A stretch of DNA of 64,000 bases, from NCBI GenBank assembly GCA_022113835.1, contig JAILWY010000029.1, forward strand, positions 4,494,001-4,558,000. The letters are read 5' to 3'. Below the pieces are notes generated by a model, which saw only the letters and a list, made by a program, of their open reading frames with translations, made no database searches and was not told the DNA's origin. Shown in pieces: positions 22,901 to 37,900 of this stretch. Numbering within the stretch: position 1 is the first letter of the stretch; each line of letters begins with the position of its first letter. Both the position numbers and the translations under genes were made by a program. Source of the DNA: Atopsyche davidsoni (Eukaryota; Arthropoda; Insecta; Trichoptera; Hydrobiosidae).

Positions 22901-25900
22901 GCGACCATCTCGCTAAACATTTCTCTATTCTGGACTAGTCATACTAAATCGGCTGTACTCCCGACTTTCAGCCAGTGGCGTAAATGAGCTTCTCACTTTT
23001 ATATAGTTTACTGTAGAGTGGACAATTTCCAAATAAAAAAAACATGTTTATTATGACATTTGCGGCCTAAGACCTAAATTTAGGTGATGTTTTTTTCGCT
23101 GGCATGGACTCTGAAAATAATATTTATTTATATAATATAATGATTGTGGATTGCTGATTTTCTGTGTCTTTTAGGAATATTCGTGATTGGCATCTGGTCT
23201 TACAGACTTGTTCGTCGAATTGGCTTAAAACTCACTGCAGTGTGTACGGACATAACTGAACCACGTGCCTTTTTTTAATAATATATTGTTTTTATTAAAA
23301 CAAGTAGTAACTATAAAAATAACAATATTTGGCACTTAAAGTTTAAAAAAAAAATTAAAACAAAAAAAAATACGATTCGGTTGATGTTGTGAGTTTTGAA
23401 GCGCTGCGTATATTAAATTTCTCTATTATCATTGAATACTAAGCTGTCTTTGATTTTAATCGCTTGGAAGGCTCGTGGTTCGAGGTTTGGTCCAAAAACA
23501 TTTTTTTCAAAATTTTTATTCAAAATTTCTTTGACATCGAAGCAAATATAAAATATCTTCTAGTAAATAATTGAAAATGACTAGAAAATCCGCCGACGAC
23601 CCCTTCATATAAGTATTAATATAATTCATAAAGTAGAATAAGAAATCATATTTTAATGTGTATTTTTATTTAATATTAATTATATTAAATAATGCTATTT
23701 CACTGAAAATACCAAAAGAAATATTTTAAAGTCAACATTTTATGTCTATCATATGAATAGCGCGGTTTTTTTTGATGATTATAAATTTGGTCCGTGGGAG
23801 TAAAAATTTGGCACCACATCTAAACTTGATTAAACATGTTATCAATTATAACAAATTGCTCTCAAAAAAGGGTCACAATTTTTTTTCAATTTATGTTTTT
23901 AAATAATGATAATGCATAATTTTTCGTCTCGGGAGAAAACTTTGCCCCAAAACCGAAATATGACTTGACCAATGAATATTTCATTCGGGGTCAAAATTCA
24001 AATACATTTTAGTTGAAAACTGTTATTTGGCAAATACCAAAATACTGGCAAGGTTATATTTTTAATATTTCAACTTTTAAACAATATCACAAAACCTCGC
24101 CATTGCTTAAAAAATACACCGCGTTCGTGTGAAGATAACGTTTTATTATATTCTATTGTTTCTTTTGGTTTGTATAAGTGAGGTTGCATTTTAGTATAAG
24201 TCCGTATAAGTAAGCATATGAGTAATTGAATCCGTCATAATAATTTATATTGGTTGCCAGTATGACCTAATACATATATATATATATATACCATAGAATA
24301 GTATTAATATAAATATTATAAAACATTGGCAATATAACAGCCGCATATTTATGATTTAGCCTCGATTTTTGTATTATATTTTATATAGTTGGCAAAAAAA
24401 TAAGCGACGCTTTTAATTTTTACGGAGACAAAGATTTTCTTTTAAATCATTTGTTTTTTTTATGTATGCGTATTTTTTTTATAGTAGGCGTAAAAAAATA
24501 TTTGGGATGCAAAATGGTCATCTACCAGCATTATTTCAATGCCGGTAAGTGAAAATGACAAGCCTCGTAACAAATTTGTCAAAAAAAATATATGACAATA
24601 ATTATGCCTTTGTAGTCAAGTAGCAGCTAAGTCAATTACTCTTTCCTGCATCCATATTGACATTTTCACACTAATATTAATAAAAGCTTTGAGCATATCG
24701 TATTTTGACTTGTAAAACTAGTATTTTAAACGAATTAATACTGAAAATGATAATTCACGTAAAATGTGTACATTTTATGATTTATAATTTTTTGTAAAAA
24801 CTCTTTAAAAAATTACCCATAATTTTATACTTATGACCCCATAATTTTAGGTGTACCGTACAAATTCGTTTGCATAATCAAGAGTGCGTAAACCTTGGTT
24901 TAAATAAACTTGAGTTTTCATAGAGCCGGGATAGTTAATGGGTGAGTATTTTTTAATCGGACAGTTTCCGAATTTAATCCGAATTTGAATACAGTGAGTA
25001 TTTTTGTTTATTAAGTTTATTTACAACGTCTCCAAAGAGTTAAAAGCGTCCCGCCAACGCCACGCGTAGCGGCCATTTCGATTGGATTGCCACCATCATT
25101 ACCATCCGAGCATAGTTAAGCCAGAGCCAAGCTTGAGCTAAGCTCGAGACGGAGGGCCCGCGCCCCGCCACTGCCCACACTCCATGTATGCATATTTTGT
25201 TTCTTTTTTTCGCGTTATCCGCGGAGACAATGAGTGCCAAAGCGATGGTAAGTAACGAGGCACGTTCAGTGTCGCCAACTTAAAAAAACCGACACCTATT
25301 TTGACAGATCATTCCGCTTTTTTTTTAATAAGTTATTTTATTTCATACTGTAAGCATTGTGCGCCTTCAGGGTTGTGTTAAGTTAGCCGTTTATGTATTA
25401 TATGTATGCCTCTTGCTCGAAGTGCCGGCCCCTCGCGCGCTGCCCCCACCGGAACTGACTGCTGCTCGTCAATTCTATCATTTTTACAAGCTGTGATGAT
25501 ATAATGATTGTTTATCATTTTGTGTTAAAATGCGATGATAGTTAAATCTTCAATTGTATTTATTTTTAACGTTTCTTGTCTATTGTACATATATACGTAA
25601 AAATGCTAAAATATTTTTCAATTGTAGGCATTTATGCAAAAATACATTAATCATTTAATTATTTTTATCAACTTTTGTCTAAAGTTAATAAAAACTAACT
25701 TTTATTAAAAGTTGAACCATCAATTGTTCACTTAGTGCAGTTGAATCGTTTGTGTCTAATGTGCGTATATACCTTTAAATGTGCTAGTAGTTAAGAAATT
25801 TTTAAGCTATACGCATATCCCTTAATTTATAATTTAATAAGAGTTAAAACATTTTTTTTCATTCGCATGGAAATAATTTAAAACGTAATTATGGTTGAAT

Positions 25901-28900
25901 CCTTTTTGTTAATTATACCCATAATTTTCAAATATGGTGATCTTTTCTATTGGAGGCACAATTTTTTTTATTTTAACTAGTCAATTTACTTAAAACATAG
26001 AAATAAATTTGAAGATTCACGACTTCAAAGCATTTATTAAATAATAATACTTCTGTGTTTTGTTTGCTCCAGTCAGTTTCGCTCGCGGCAGTGTGTAAGC
26101 AGCCTTATTGTATTATTTATTAAAAAATAATTTATTTACATCCTTCTTGTTAATATATATTTATATTATCATTAGAGCATAAAAGCAGTGTTGTTTTTAA
26201 CAAAATATTCGCTTTAAGTACTGCTTGAACGTGAATTAAATATATTGTTACCGAAATGCTAAAGCGCACATTACCAAAAATCATAGTTTTAAGAGTTGAA
26301 AATGTTTCATATAACTAATAATTATTACGCCTAGTTTAGTTACACTCAGCGTGAACGATTATCATTGGACTCATAGGTCAAATGTGTGGACACAAATTTA
26401 TGACCTTTTACATATTGAAAAACTCAAATATCACTAAACTAAACTGATTTTTATGCCATAAGGATTGATTATAAGTTTTTTGAATGTTTTACAGGTTATT
26501 TAGTTATTCTTTACTTTGTGTGATAGGCGACACATTAACAGATTATGACACATCGAGTCGTGTGAACCGGATAAATAAGAATAACTAAATATCGCGTAAT
26601 ATTTATCAGTACGGGAGATTATAACCTTCATAGATTAATCCAGTCTTACTAAAACTAATTAATGTAAAAACTTTGTCAAATTCACAAAGTAAACTTTGAT
26701 TTTGAAACAATTTAAATTAATATTATTGAGTGCGGTAACGTTTAAACTACTCTGCTACTATGAGAAATGCCAATTAAAAAACTGTTATTGATTATTTATT
26801 TTTTGCTGCACCCAAAAATAATAAGTGCGGATTTGATATTTTCAACATATTCAATTTATACGATATGATGAGTCAATTTTAAACTCTCAAATTATTTACA
26901 ATTTATTTTATTTAAAAATATTAGCAACGTTTTTCTTTGAACAATTTTCAAAGCCATTAATTGAGGCGGCTAATTTTTGCCTAAAACTTATGTCTAAACA
27001 GGTGTGTTCAAAAAGAATTGTAGAATTGTTTTTTGGTAATGTTTTAACCAAACATGTTGGTAATATTGTAAATTAAATGCACATTTATGCTTTTAAGCTT
27101 CATAAATATACGCCATAAATATGTTCTAACTGTCGTCCGTGTATTTTAAGGGTGACTACTTTTACTGCCATTGTGTATAAACAAATACCAAGGTTTTAAA
27201 ATAATATGTGATTATTTTATTATGTGAGCATAGTTTTTTCCAGTTAAATAATCTTTAGTCATAAATATTTGGATTAACATACTATTTTAAGTTATTTTAA
27301 CAAAAAATGATAACTCATAAAATTAGTACCTTGGTGCTGATATGTATTATATTATAAGTGATAAATTGTTATAATCAAATTCTATGCAAGCTTTCATTTT
27401 AGCGGCAATAAACGATAAATTATAAAACATTATTGCAAAAACAAACTATCATTATTGGTAAAAAAAAAAAAAACACATTTTCCATAATGAATTATTTCAC
27501 ATAATAACTTTTGAGTCTATTTTTGTGCTAAAGCGCAGTGGAGGCGGTCACTCTTGAATAAAATGTATTCTCAATGTCGTCTATATATTTGAAAAGTTAG
27601 TAAAGAGTACAATTTTGTTGAAGGCAACACTGAATATGGTCCCCCCCCTGATTCCCCTGTAAGATGGTATGCGGCTGTGTTTCATAGTGACTGTTCCCGG
27701 GAACTCTCGGGCTCCTTGCTTGGTTTTGTAAATACGTGTTATCATTTTACTAGAAGGTATTTAATTTTTGCTCTTCGAGTGGTTCTTCAGAATAGTCTTT
27801 ATTTGTACAGCCATCTCATAAAATCATCGTTGGCCAATTTTCATTTTTTTTTTCAAAAACCCCATAAAAAATCATTAAAAAGGTGATTATTGAATAATTT
27901 ACGACAACTCATTAAAAATTTTAATATCTTATGTACCAAAAATTCAAACCTTTAAAATGATATGAAATTTAAAACTCACAATGTCGTAAATCATCAAATT
28001 CATTTAAAAAGTTAAACATTTGAAAATCATAATAGCTGGATAAAACTCATAAAATATCATAATGCACAAATGTTTTTTTTTGAAATTCACAAATCATTTA
28101 GATAAATACTTAAATTTAGTTTAGAATTTTACTGATTTTTTTATTAAGAGTTTTTAATAAATAAAATGGGTAGGTGTTAATTTGAGTTTTTTTTTTACGT
28201 GAATTACCTAAAATATAAAAACAAAAAATTATTTGTATCTTTTTAGTGTTTTTTCTCTTTATATTTCATAATTTTTGTTTTTTATGTAAATTGGCTGATT
28301 TTTATCATTTTAGTGTTCAAATCAACCACTCATAATAAGTTTTCACGGATGTTCTCATTTCCATCTCATTTTCGTTTCATTTTAATATAAATTAAAATTA
28401 ACTTAAAAATGAAATCCCAAATATTCATCTAAAATGTTTCCCGCTGCAGACGACTATTGCATCTTAGACTTACATGACATAAAAAAAAATTAGTTTGATA
28501 ATAATGTCAAACCTAAAACAGTATATTCAAAAAAAAAATTTACCTAACGTTATTGTTTATTTACAACGAATTTATTCTAACGATGCCCCAAAAGTTTTTG
28601 GTATTTAAAAAAAAAAATCAACCCTTGGTGTTATTGACACCATTTAAGTGATGAATTGTGATAGTCAAATTCTATGCAACCAAACATTTTAACGACATTA
28701 AACATTAAATCATAAAAAAAAATTTCAACATGTATATATAGAATCGAGTTTTACAATTTGATGATAGCCAAAAAATTATTTGTATTATTTTTTTTTTAAG
28801 CAATATACAATCATTATTAAGCCCACACCGAGTTAGCAATGTTTGTAGAGGAAGGGATGTTCATGTTCTGAAGTGTAAAATATGCATAACCGGTCTACCG

Positions 28901-31900
28901 CTTTATGACTTGTCATTCAAATCTGAAATGTCATTTCAAAAACTGGTTGGCAAAATTAAAGCCTTACGTTGTGTAAAATTGTTACAACATTAATATTTAC
29001 AAATCATTGTCATATCATTCATTACCATTTTCATAAAATGTTATGTCTTCTATTATTCGTACAATCAATAGATTCCTACCGAACACTAACCTTAATATTA
29101 AAGACAAACGTTAATTTCTGAAAACTGACGATTTTGGCACGGGGGGAATATTTTGGCCCAAACTCCAAAAACATCTTGTGTTGAAACTATTTCACCCAAG
29201 CTAATAATTCAACTTGCTATTGATATATTAATAAATGCTTTATCAATTTTAATCCAAAGTTTTCCCTCTTGTGTAAAATCATCCCTTATGGATAAAACTG
29301 TTTTAAAAAGCTATTTATTTATTATACCGCTATTCACAAAAGGCAAGCAATGCAAGATTTTAAATGTGCTGTTATTTTCTTGTACAACACAATATGCTAC
29401 ATATACAAAACACGAATAATGTACACTTATGCTATAAGACTTTTATACGTTTATTTATAATACATTAATACAAGGAAATATATTCCTTTATATGCAATGC
29501 ATTGTCACAAAATCCACACTAAGAATTGCCGATTGGCTCAGTTGGTTACCGATCACAAAATCAACGGGATCAACTCCGGATAGAGCAATAGATTTCATGA
29601 AATAATAAGTTGAATAATGCGAACGCTCTGCTGTCACATAGATTATCCCATGACGCAAAAACCATTAAGAGTTCTATCATATTCTCACTATTTCGTGGCA
29701 CAGGAACGCGTGAAATTAAGCAGTGGATTTCCAAAATTAAAAAGATGACTCACCTGCAAATATCTGAAAGCAAAAAGAGACAAAAACAATTAGTTAATTG
29801 TATTATTCTTCTTCAAGTACCTGTCCTCAGAGGAGGTTGGTAACCATTCCACTGAACATCTATTTCCCTGGACAATCAGCTGCAGTAGGCTGTAATTGAT
29901 ATTTCATGAGTTTTCTTTCTTTGCGTATTATGTGGAAGACTCTCTCATTTGTGACAAGGTCAACCCATGGTATTTTAAGGATTCTCCTATAAAGCCACAT
30001 TTCAAACGCCTTGATTTTTGTTAAGCGTCCAGGCCTCAACTCCACAAAGACTGAGACATATTTATTTGTGGTAGTTTTGGTCTAGTATTCACAGTCTTAG
30101 CATTATTTAATATGTGACAATACTCACCGCTAGCTGACGTCACGCTATATTTATGCTACACACACAAACCGACAGGCTACACACAGAAAAGCGACAGCTA
30201 AAAATGCACACACTTGGAAGAAATTTCTGCAGATGCTTGAGTTAGTATATAAACGTGGTTAGTAGGAATTTAATGGTTTTCTTTATTAGAAAAATGAAAT
30301 TGTGTTTAGAATAATTTTTACAGAAAATTTATTTTGATTTTGAATGAAAACGATACAGTTGTTTTATTTTTAGGGATGGATATCGTTATTTGATTTTGTT
30401 ATATTTTTAGTCTTTTTATAAATGTGTCTAGACATGTATAACTTATCGAGCAATGTATTGTGTGATTTGCGACTATTTAAGACGTAGTGCTGTGTATAGC
30501 ATAGCAGTGTTGTAGTACTTTGCTCGATACGTTGATACTGTTTGGATGCGTTATTTCCAATTATATGTTTCATCGTGTTTGGTGTTTATTTATATTCTCT
30601 GTTCTATTATTTCAGATTGTCTCGCGGAAATTACCAAGTCTTTGAGTAAAACGTCCAGCCCCAAGTCTCCAACGAGACACCACGTGGATAATATAGCGTT
30701 CGTGAACGTAGAAGCACTGACAATACACCCTGACTCCAAAGAAACCACCGCTCTGGCCACGGTGACAAGCACCGGAGACCCGGAAACCATGAAAACCCTC
30801 CACTCCCAGATGGAGAAGGACCTGGAGGATGCCAGAAAGTCCTTTAAGGAGGAAACCCGCAAAAAGTTTGAGGATATGAAGCGGGACTTTGAAGACAACG
30901 CGATCGCAAAGTTCAAGCAAATGAAAGAAGAATTTGCCGGTAAAGATTTTGAGAAGAAGTCCCCTGATGGAACTGTAGCCATCGAAGGTGCGACCAGTAT
31001 CACCATCACGAAAAAAGAATCCGTCACGCATAAGATATCAGGACAGGAATCGTACACTGAGAAGAAAATTATAACTTCTTCTGAAGATGCGGTCGTCGCT
31101 GCTTCAATAGAAACTAAGAGACAGATTTCAGGTAAAGAATACGAGCTCAAGGAAGAGGAGTCGACTTCTCAAATGGGAGACGTCACTCACAGTGAAAAGT
31201 CTTCTCTGGAGAGAGACCAGCAGGCGTCGGCTGAAAGAAATGACTCTGAAAAGAAGCAGGCTGAGAAATCTGGAGACGACGCTCTAGTTGTCAAAACACA
31301 GAGAGAGTTCTCTGAACAGGGACTGTACTCCGGGAGGCAGAGCAAATCTGAAGAAAAAATGACCAGTATCAAAGATGAAGTGTCCAAAAAGTCCGAAGTC
31401 TCGTACTCCGAACGAGACTTGTCTCACGAGCAATGGGGCAAGGAATACTTCGCAGAGAGGACGGAGCTGGAACCGACCGAAGAGGTCGAAAGCGAGTTCA
31501 CCCAGGATAAGGAAGTGTACATGGAGTCAGCCGTCAAGGTCGTTGAGAAGGACGAGAAGATGACGACGGAAGAAGTGACCCAGGAGGGACAGGTAGTGAG
31601 TGCTACGACCGGATATAGCAAGGAAGAGTCCATCGTTGAAAGCAAGGAGCACGACGACATGAGCTCTGATATTTCCCACGACATCAGCTTCAAAAGTGAG
31701 GTCGCGGGCAAGCGGGATTCGTTTGATGAAAAGTCCGAAATGTCCCCAAAAAGCAGATCCAAGTCGCTCAAGAGAGAGGAAGTTTTTGATGTTGATTTTA
31801 TAAAAGAAATTAAAGTTTCGACTTCGCAACGAGAAAAGAGCTTCAGCCAAGGAGGCAGCCTCGATACCCAATCTGAGTCCGATATGACTGGAGAGTCAGA

Positions 31901-34900
31901 CTTCATCGCCCAGGCTAGCCAGGACTTGTTGCCTGAAGACAAGGTCGATAAAACAAAAGGAAACGAGAGCGAAAAGAAACCTTCTCCGTCACGCAAGCCG
32001 GAAGAACGCTTTCAAGAACACGTCTGGGAAGTGTCCGTTCAGCAACAGGAATCAGCCGACGAGGTGGCGTCAGACCTCGGTCAGCATTCCAAGTCAGCCA
32101 GGGACGAAACAAAGTCGTGGGATATTGACTTCACATCTCAATCGGAGTCCAAATCTTCGCTGGCGGGCATCATGACTATCAGCTCGGATAAAGACGTAAA
32201 AATCAAGCTAAACGGTTTGAGTCTGGCGAATTCCGAAGAGACTCAAGATGGGGAGCAGCAGGAAGAGTACGAATCTCTGAAAGACTCCATGCTCAGGTCC
32301 GGAGAGAGTGTCGAAACGGAGTACATGATCAAGAGCATCGACTCCCAGGATACGGATACTCTACAGAAGTCCATGGACTCGGTGAGCGCCGAGACCATGC
32401 AACACTCAGAGAAGGAGGATTTCTCCATCGAAGCCGAGTCCTTCGTCGCGGACTTGCAAAAGAAGGGCGAACACAAGCTGGTCAAAGAGAAAAGTCTAGA
32501 AGACATCTGCAGCAGTGGGTACGACACAGATCTCTCCTCTGCCGAGTTTCTCGCCTCGAAACTTGAACATGAGCGAGCGGACAGCCGACCGCAGCCCCTG
32601 GTTGAGCTCTCCGATTTGGAAAAGACGATAGACGAGTGCAAACAGTCTTTGGAGGCCGCACATGGGGAAATCATCAACGAGAAACACGATGGCACCATCA
32701 AGTACAAACAGTCTCCCTCAGAGTTTGAGTTTAAGCTCATCAGCCCCGACAGGCCGGAAGTCATCCAGGAGGAGCAGCCAGAGGTGGTCGTACGATATGA
32801 ATTAGAAAAATCTGAAAAGAAACCCACAGAACAATACGCTTCTGCCTCTTCCGAAGCTTCGGAAGAGAAGCAAGAGGCCAAAAAGGAGCACGTCAAGATC
32901 GGCGATTCTCTGATCAAAAATAACGAAACCATCGAAATCAAAATGACAGACAAAGACATACAAATCAGTCTCAAAGAAAGTGAACCGTCGTCAAAGCACG
33001 ATTTCTCGTTCATGTCATCTGATGAAGAAAACAGAACTGCGTTGGAGAAGGATCTGCAAGATACTCATCACGAGCTCAGCGAAATGTCTACGGGACTAGA
33101 GAGCGGACCGATTTCTCTAGTCGATACGGAACCTGAAATGGTGACGGACAAAGAGGAATCACCCAAGAGCAGTCCAGAGGTCAAACTGCGTCCCATTCAG
33201 AAGCATGTCAAAGCCGCGCATATGACTATTGCTGATAGAAGATCTGGTTCAGATCTGGAAGGATGGTCTAGCTCTGGAGAGAGTCACTATCAAAGTTTCG
33301 AGCACACAGACAGTCCGCACAGCAGGCCTCTCTCTTCAGATGTGGAAAATATCCTGACTGGAACCGCAGAGTTTCACAGTGCTTTAACAACACAAGAAAT
33401 CTCCAGCCGGTCTCAAAGAACCTCCAAGGAATATTACACAGCCGTTAGCACCCTCAGCTCTAGGGACAGCATGAGGAGCCTAGATTCAGAGAGTTCTGGA
33501 CACGTGGCTAGCATCGATATCTCTGATGCATCGGAAACTCTCGTACCTTCGGCCACAGAGCTCAAAGAAGAAATGACCGAAAGCGGAGCATATTCTGAGC
33601 CTTTCGACACAGACGTAAAAAAAGCTGCTATAGATGAAGAAGTAGAATCCCCTATTAAAGAGAAACTTAGTTTGACCTCTGGTTTAGACGCCACGAGTCA
33701 GCCCGGATTTAGCGATCACTCAGAAGAAGGTTCGTTGGATGATGAGGTGAACGAAGTCACCGGCGGTTCAACCGAAGTCATCTGCAAGATGAAGCGCTCT
33801 CACGAGATGAGTTTCCAGCCTAAAGAGCTCCTACCGGAGAAATTCCCCTCGGAGAGCCTGTCCGAAAGCGTTGACATGGAATTGGAGACCGGAATACCGG
33901 AGTCCGACTCCCAAGTCTTCAGCATGAGCAAGATCGAAACCGGACCTTGTACGGTCATTAAACACATGAGGGAATCCAAGGAGGTTAAGGGAAAGAGCAG
34001 CATCGACACCTCCAAATCATATGAAATCTCTGAGAAAACTGTAGAGTATCATACTTCTTCTGTTGTATACAAGACACCTGAAAAGAAGAAGCCGAAGCCC
34101 GTAGAAGTGGAAACGATCATCGAAAGGAAAACCATAACAGTTAAAACGGAAGCTATACCGCACGTGGTCACCACTTTTGTCGATGAAAAACGCCAAGTAG
34201 ATTTTGATTCTCTCGAAGGAGAAATCATACCCAGGGGAAGTGAAGAGTATCAGGAAATTATAAGCACGCATGTCATTAAGACACAGTCAGCCACTAGTGT
34301 TTCCAGTACATCATCCGTTGATAGGAAACCTCTTGAATCGTACCCCATCGACTCCAAGCAAAGCTCTTCGTCCAGCCTGAAGATTCAGGAAGATTTTCTG
34401 TCAACGCCCCAGACACCGATATCCCTCCCGAGTCAGAGCTCAGAGTCGACCGACAACGGGAGAGAATACGTCCTTGATGATATGTACGAAATATCTGAAG
34501 ACCCTGAACTTTTTCACAGCGAGAGAGCATTGACCGATTCAAAGTCAGAGATATCGGTAACGGCTGAAGAACGCACCCTGTATGAAGCCCAAAGAGAACC
34601 CGATTCTCCCACGAGTGATGAATTCGAGATGGTGGACAGGCCTAGTGAAATAGATGACTTTGTCGTAATAGAAGAGGTCGCCAGAGAAGCGTCAGAATTC
34701 GATGCAGAAGGAAAGAGCCTCTCCATCGCTAAAGTTACCTACACCAAAAAACACGATGAAGAAATTGAAGATTATCTATCGCAAACAGCCAAGAAAGCCA
34801 GTGAAACCGAGTACAGTACTTCAGGATCCTTGTCCGAAGAAGAGATGGTACACTATGAACAGGAACAACGAAGAATGAAAGCGGCTGAGAACGCCGAAAT

Positions 34901-37900
34901 CGAAGCTGGCAAAAAGTGGATTCAGATGCAGTTTGAAGGAGACTTGGCTGCGGCCCGGTATGACTACGAGCGAGGACCTCTCGAAGACATCAAGGAAGAA
35001 GAGATGACCGACTTCGATGCTAGCAGGATAGGAAGTCTGACGTCGCAGAAGGAGTCCGTCGGAAGCTACGGAAGTCTTAAGAACTCATACGGAAGCCTTT
35101 CAGAGTCTGAAATGGTGCTCAGGCGGCGTTACATGATGCGACCTGGAGAACAAGACGACGTCTCGGTCAGCTCCCTGCAAGAATTTGAAACGCTGGAACA
35201 AGCTCTTTCCATGGAGACGTATCAACACTCTTCGTCTTCGCAAGATTCTCTGAACGGTTCTCTTTCTCGCAGATACCAGCTGAGTAAGAACGGACAAGGA
35301 GATGACATTTCCATATCCAGCTTGAAAGAATTCGAAGGACTGGAGTCGGCGTGTCTGGAAGCGCTCAAAATCGAAATAAACGCCAAGCAGAAGGAAGCTC
35401 TCTTACTTTCTCAGGACGGCAGACTGAGCAGCCAAGGCTTCTTAGACATGGAGAAGCGCTCTTACAGCCATGGCAGCTCCGAGAGCAGTCCTCCGCAAAA
35501 GGGGGGAAGCCCCGGCCAAAAGAGCGGCAGTCCATCTCAGAAGAGTGGAAGTCCGTCACAAAAGAGCAACAGCCCAAGTTTGAAGAGTGGAAGCCCTGGC
35601 CAAAAGTTTGGAAGTCCTTCTCAAAAAGCGCTCACTGAATCTTTGGCTATTAGAAAGCTAATCGATCAACAGATGGCAGAAGGAGGCGACGATATTAAAG
35701 TAGGAACAACCGTCACTGATGGTGGTGTGACAATAACTTATGTGACAGCTCAAAAGAAGGTGTATGATAACAGAGGAGCATTTTATGTTCCTGTTGAGAA
35801 CAAGGAGTGCATAGAACCCACGTGTACTAAGAAGTCTTCTTACGAGTGTAAATCAGGAAGTGGTGATGATGCAGAGCAGTACACTGCTGTTTGCATAACG
35901 ACGCAAGAGCACTCCTTACCCGATGAAAAAACACTGGAGGAACTGGGGTCCTCTTTCACAGAAGCCGACGCCAATATGATGGGTGTCATTACAACGACAA
36001 AAGTAATCCAGCAGCGCTATGTAGATGGCAAAAAAGTATCGGAGACAATAACCACGACCACCGGAAAGGGCATGGATATACCCGGAGCTGTTGTGCAAGA
36101 CGACAGTGGGGAATTCGGTTCCGGGAAATTCCAGGGAATCGATGTGGGATCAGGCAAATCTGCAGATTTTGGTTCTGAGTTCTCCTCCTCGATAACATCT
36201 CAGCAGTCTGACACCGAGAGCTTAGTGACAATGATGGAACAGCAGATTGGATCGGAGATGGGTAGCATGGAGACGATCACCGTGGCTAAGAGGGTGTCGA
36301 GCGGGAAGCAATTAGACTTGGAACTAGGGTCGAGGGAGTCCAGTGAGAGCGGGCTGAGGGACGTGTCTCCCATGTCGGGGAAATCGGGCTTCGCAAGTGT
36401 GACCTCTAAACAATTTACAGATCCTGCCAGCGGCTCCTGGAGTGGACTCGACGAGGACATGAGCTCCTCTGGAAGCTTTAGCCGGTGAGCATGCCTGATA
36501 ATATTACCTTGATTGGAGCGTGCGGAGAAATACTGACCCAAATATTTAATATTCTTGTCATTATGAATAGTTCACATATGAAACAAGAAAGATAGATAAA
36601 CGGTAGATAACATTCACACATATTTTACCCACTTTGTTACGTTGCTTACCATCTTATGCAGCAAAAATTTAACAGATATGAGATATGAGTCACCAAATAC
36701 ATATATATTCAGTCTTATTGATATGTAAAAAAATTACATCATCGCTTTGAACTTTGAAAATCAAAGGTAATTAATATTCTATATTATAGTAATACTTATG
36801 CCGCGCTTATAAGATTAGTAATGACAGGTAATCACCTCACTGACCGGATTCCCAAAATCTTTTGATATTTCTTATAATAATTTTTAATATTATTTGACCA
36901 TTGCTGTTTCTCCACACGCTTTAATTTAATTTTATACGTTTTGTTTGATTGAAATAACAAAAAATGTTTTTTTTAATATTGTGAGGATATGCAATGAAAA
37001 AAAGTTTGGATAAAAAATATTACTGCTCTGAGACAGAAAATTGGACGTTTTCAATTTCCGTTGTTTAATGATTATTCAACAAGCGGTAGATATTCAAGCT
37101 CAGATAATCTAAGTTGAAAGTTATTGCTTCGTCCGGATTCAAACCAAGATATCCATTGATGGCAAGCAAGCGTCTCAAATACTAATCCATGAGGCGGTGA
37201 ATTCGACTTTTATCGTAATTTTTGTTGCATCGCCAATTTTCGACTTCAAGAGGTACAAAAATAATTTCTGAAACTAAATATTTTTCCTTTAAAAACAGCC
37301 TTTTTATTATCAGACTTCTAAACATTTCATCTCCTCGTTGTTTATTCATAATATAAACCCAATAACTATTTTATTTTTCGTGCAGTTGGTTTTTTATAAA
37401 ATTGGATCGTACATTTGAACTATAATAAAATTTATAAAATTTTTTAATTAATATATTTAAGCTTTAACACATCCCTCTAACCCCTCCAACTTTTTTATTA
37501 GTAATATAAGTAATTAAAAATTCAAATTATATTCAATTATACTGTTTGAATCCATTTCAGCGTGAAACAAATTTTGACATTACACTTCCAACTGTGCAGT
37601 ATATTATTTTTTACTGTTAATAAAAAATTGTAACAATAATTCTATACAAAAAGTTGCTTGACTTGTCTTGATCCGACTAATCAGATTTAAGGCACCAGCA
37701 TTTTAGAGATAATACCTTTGATAAAACATTACTATATTATTTACATATTATACAATATACTTAGATTGATATAAATGAAACATTAGCACACCAACTGTAC
37801 GATTTATAAACCTTAATGTTTGCTTTGTTTTTCTAGAATAAATAACAAAGCTAAAATCTTCCTTGCATGCATTTATAAACACAGTGTAATTTGAATTAAT

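Larger units (their letters stand above)
21191..30615 (+). other. Ankyrin intron 19 (9.4 kb)
   Basis: AT-rich. No coding exon I can support except the tentative internal first exon at about 25.2 kb. Contains MITE arms, two LINE 3'-end fragments, a tRNA-like module near 29.53 kb, an X-box-like site at 21526 and a duplicated ~110-bp repeat. Confidence 0.75.

Noticed and set aside
29153..29419. Plus-strand frame of 88 codons in ankyrin intron 19.
   Set aside because: Hydrophobic AT-rich translation, no splice sites matching neighbouring phases, no family.
30546..30615. ATG at 30546 as the start of the giant frame.
   Set aside because: The frame is open across a clear TTATTTCAG acceptor with the correct phase. 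The 23 upstream residues are hydrophobic intron translation.
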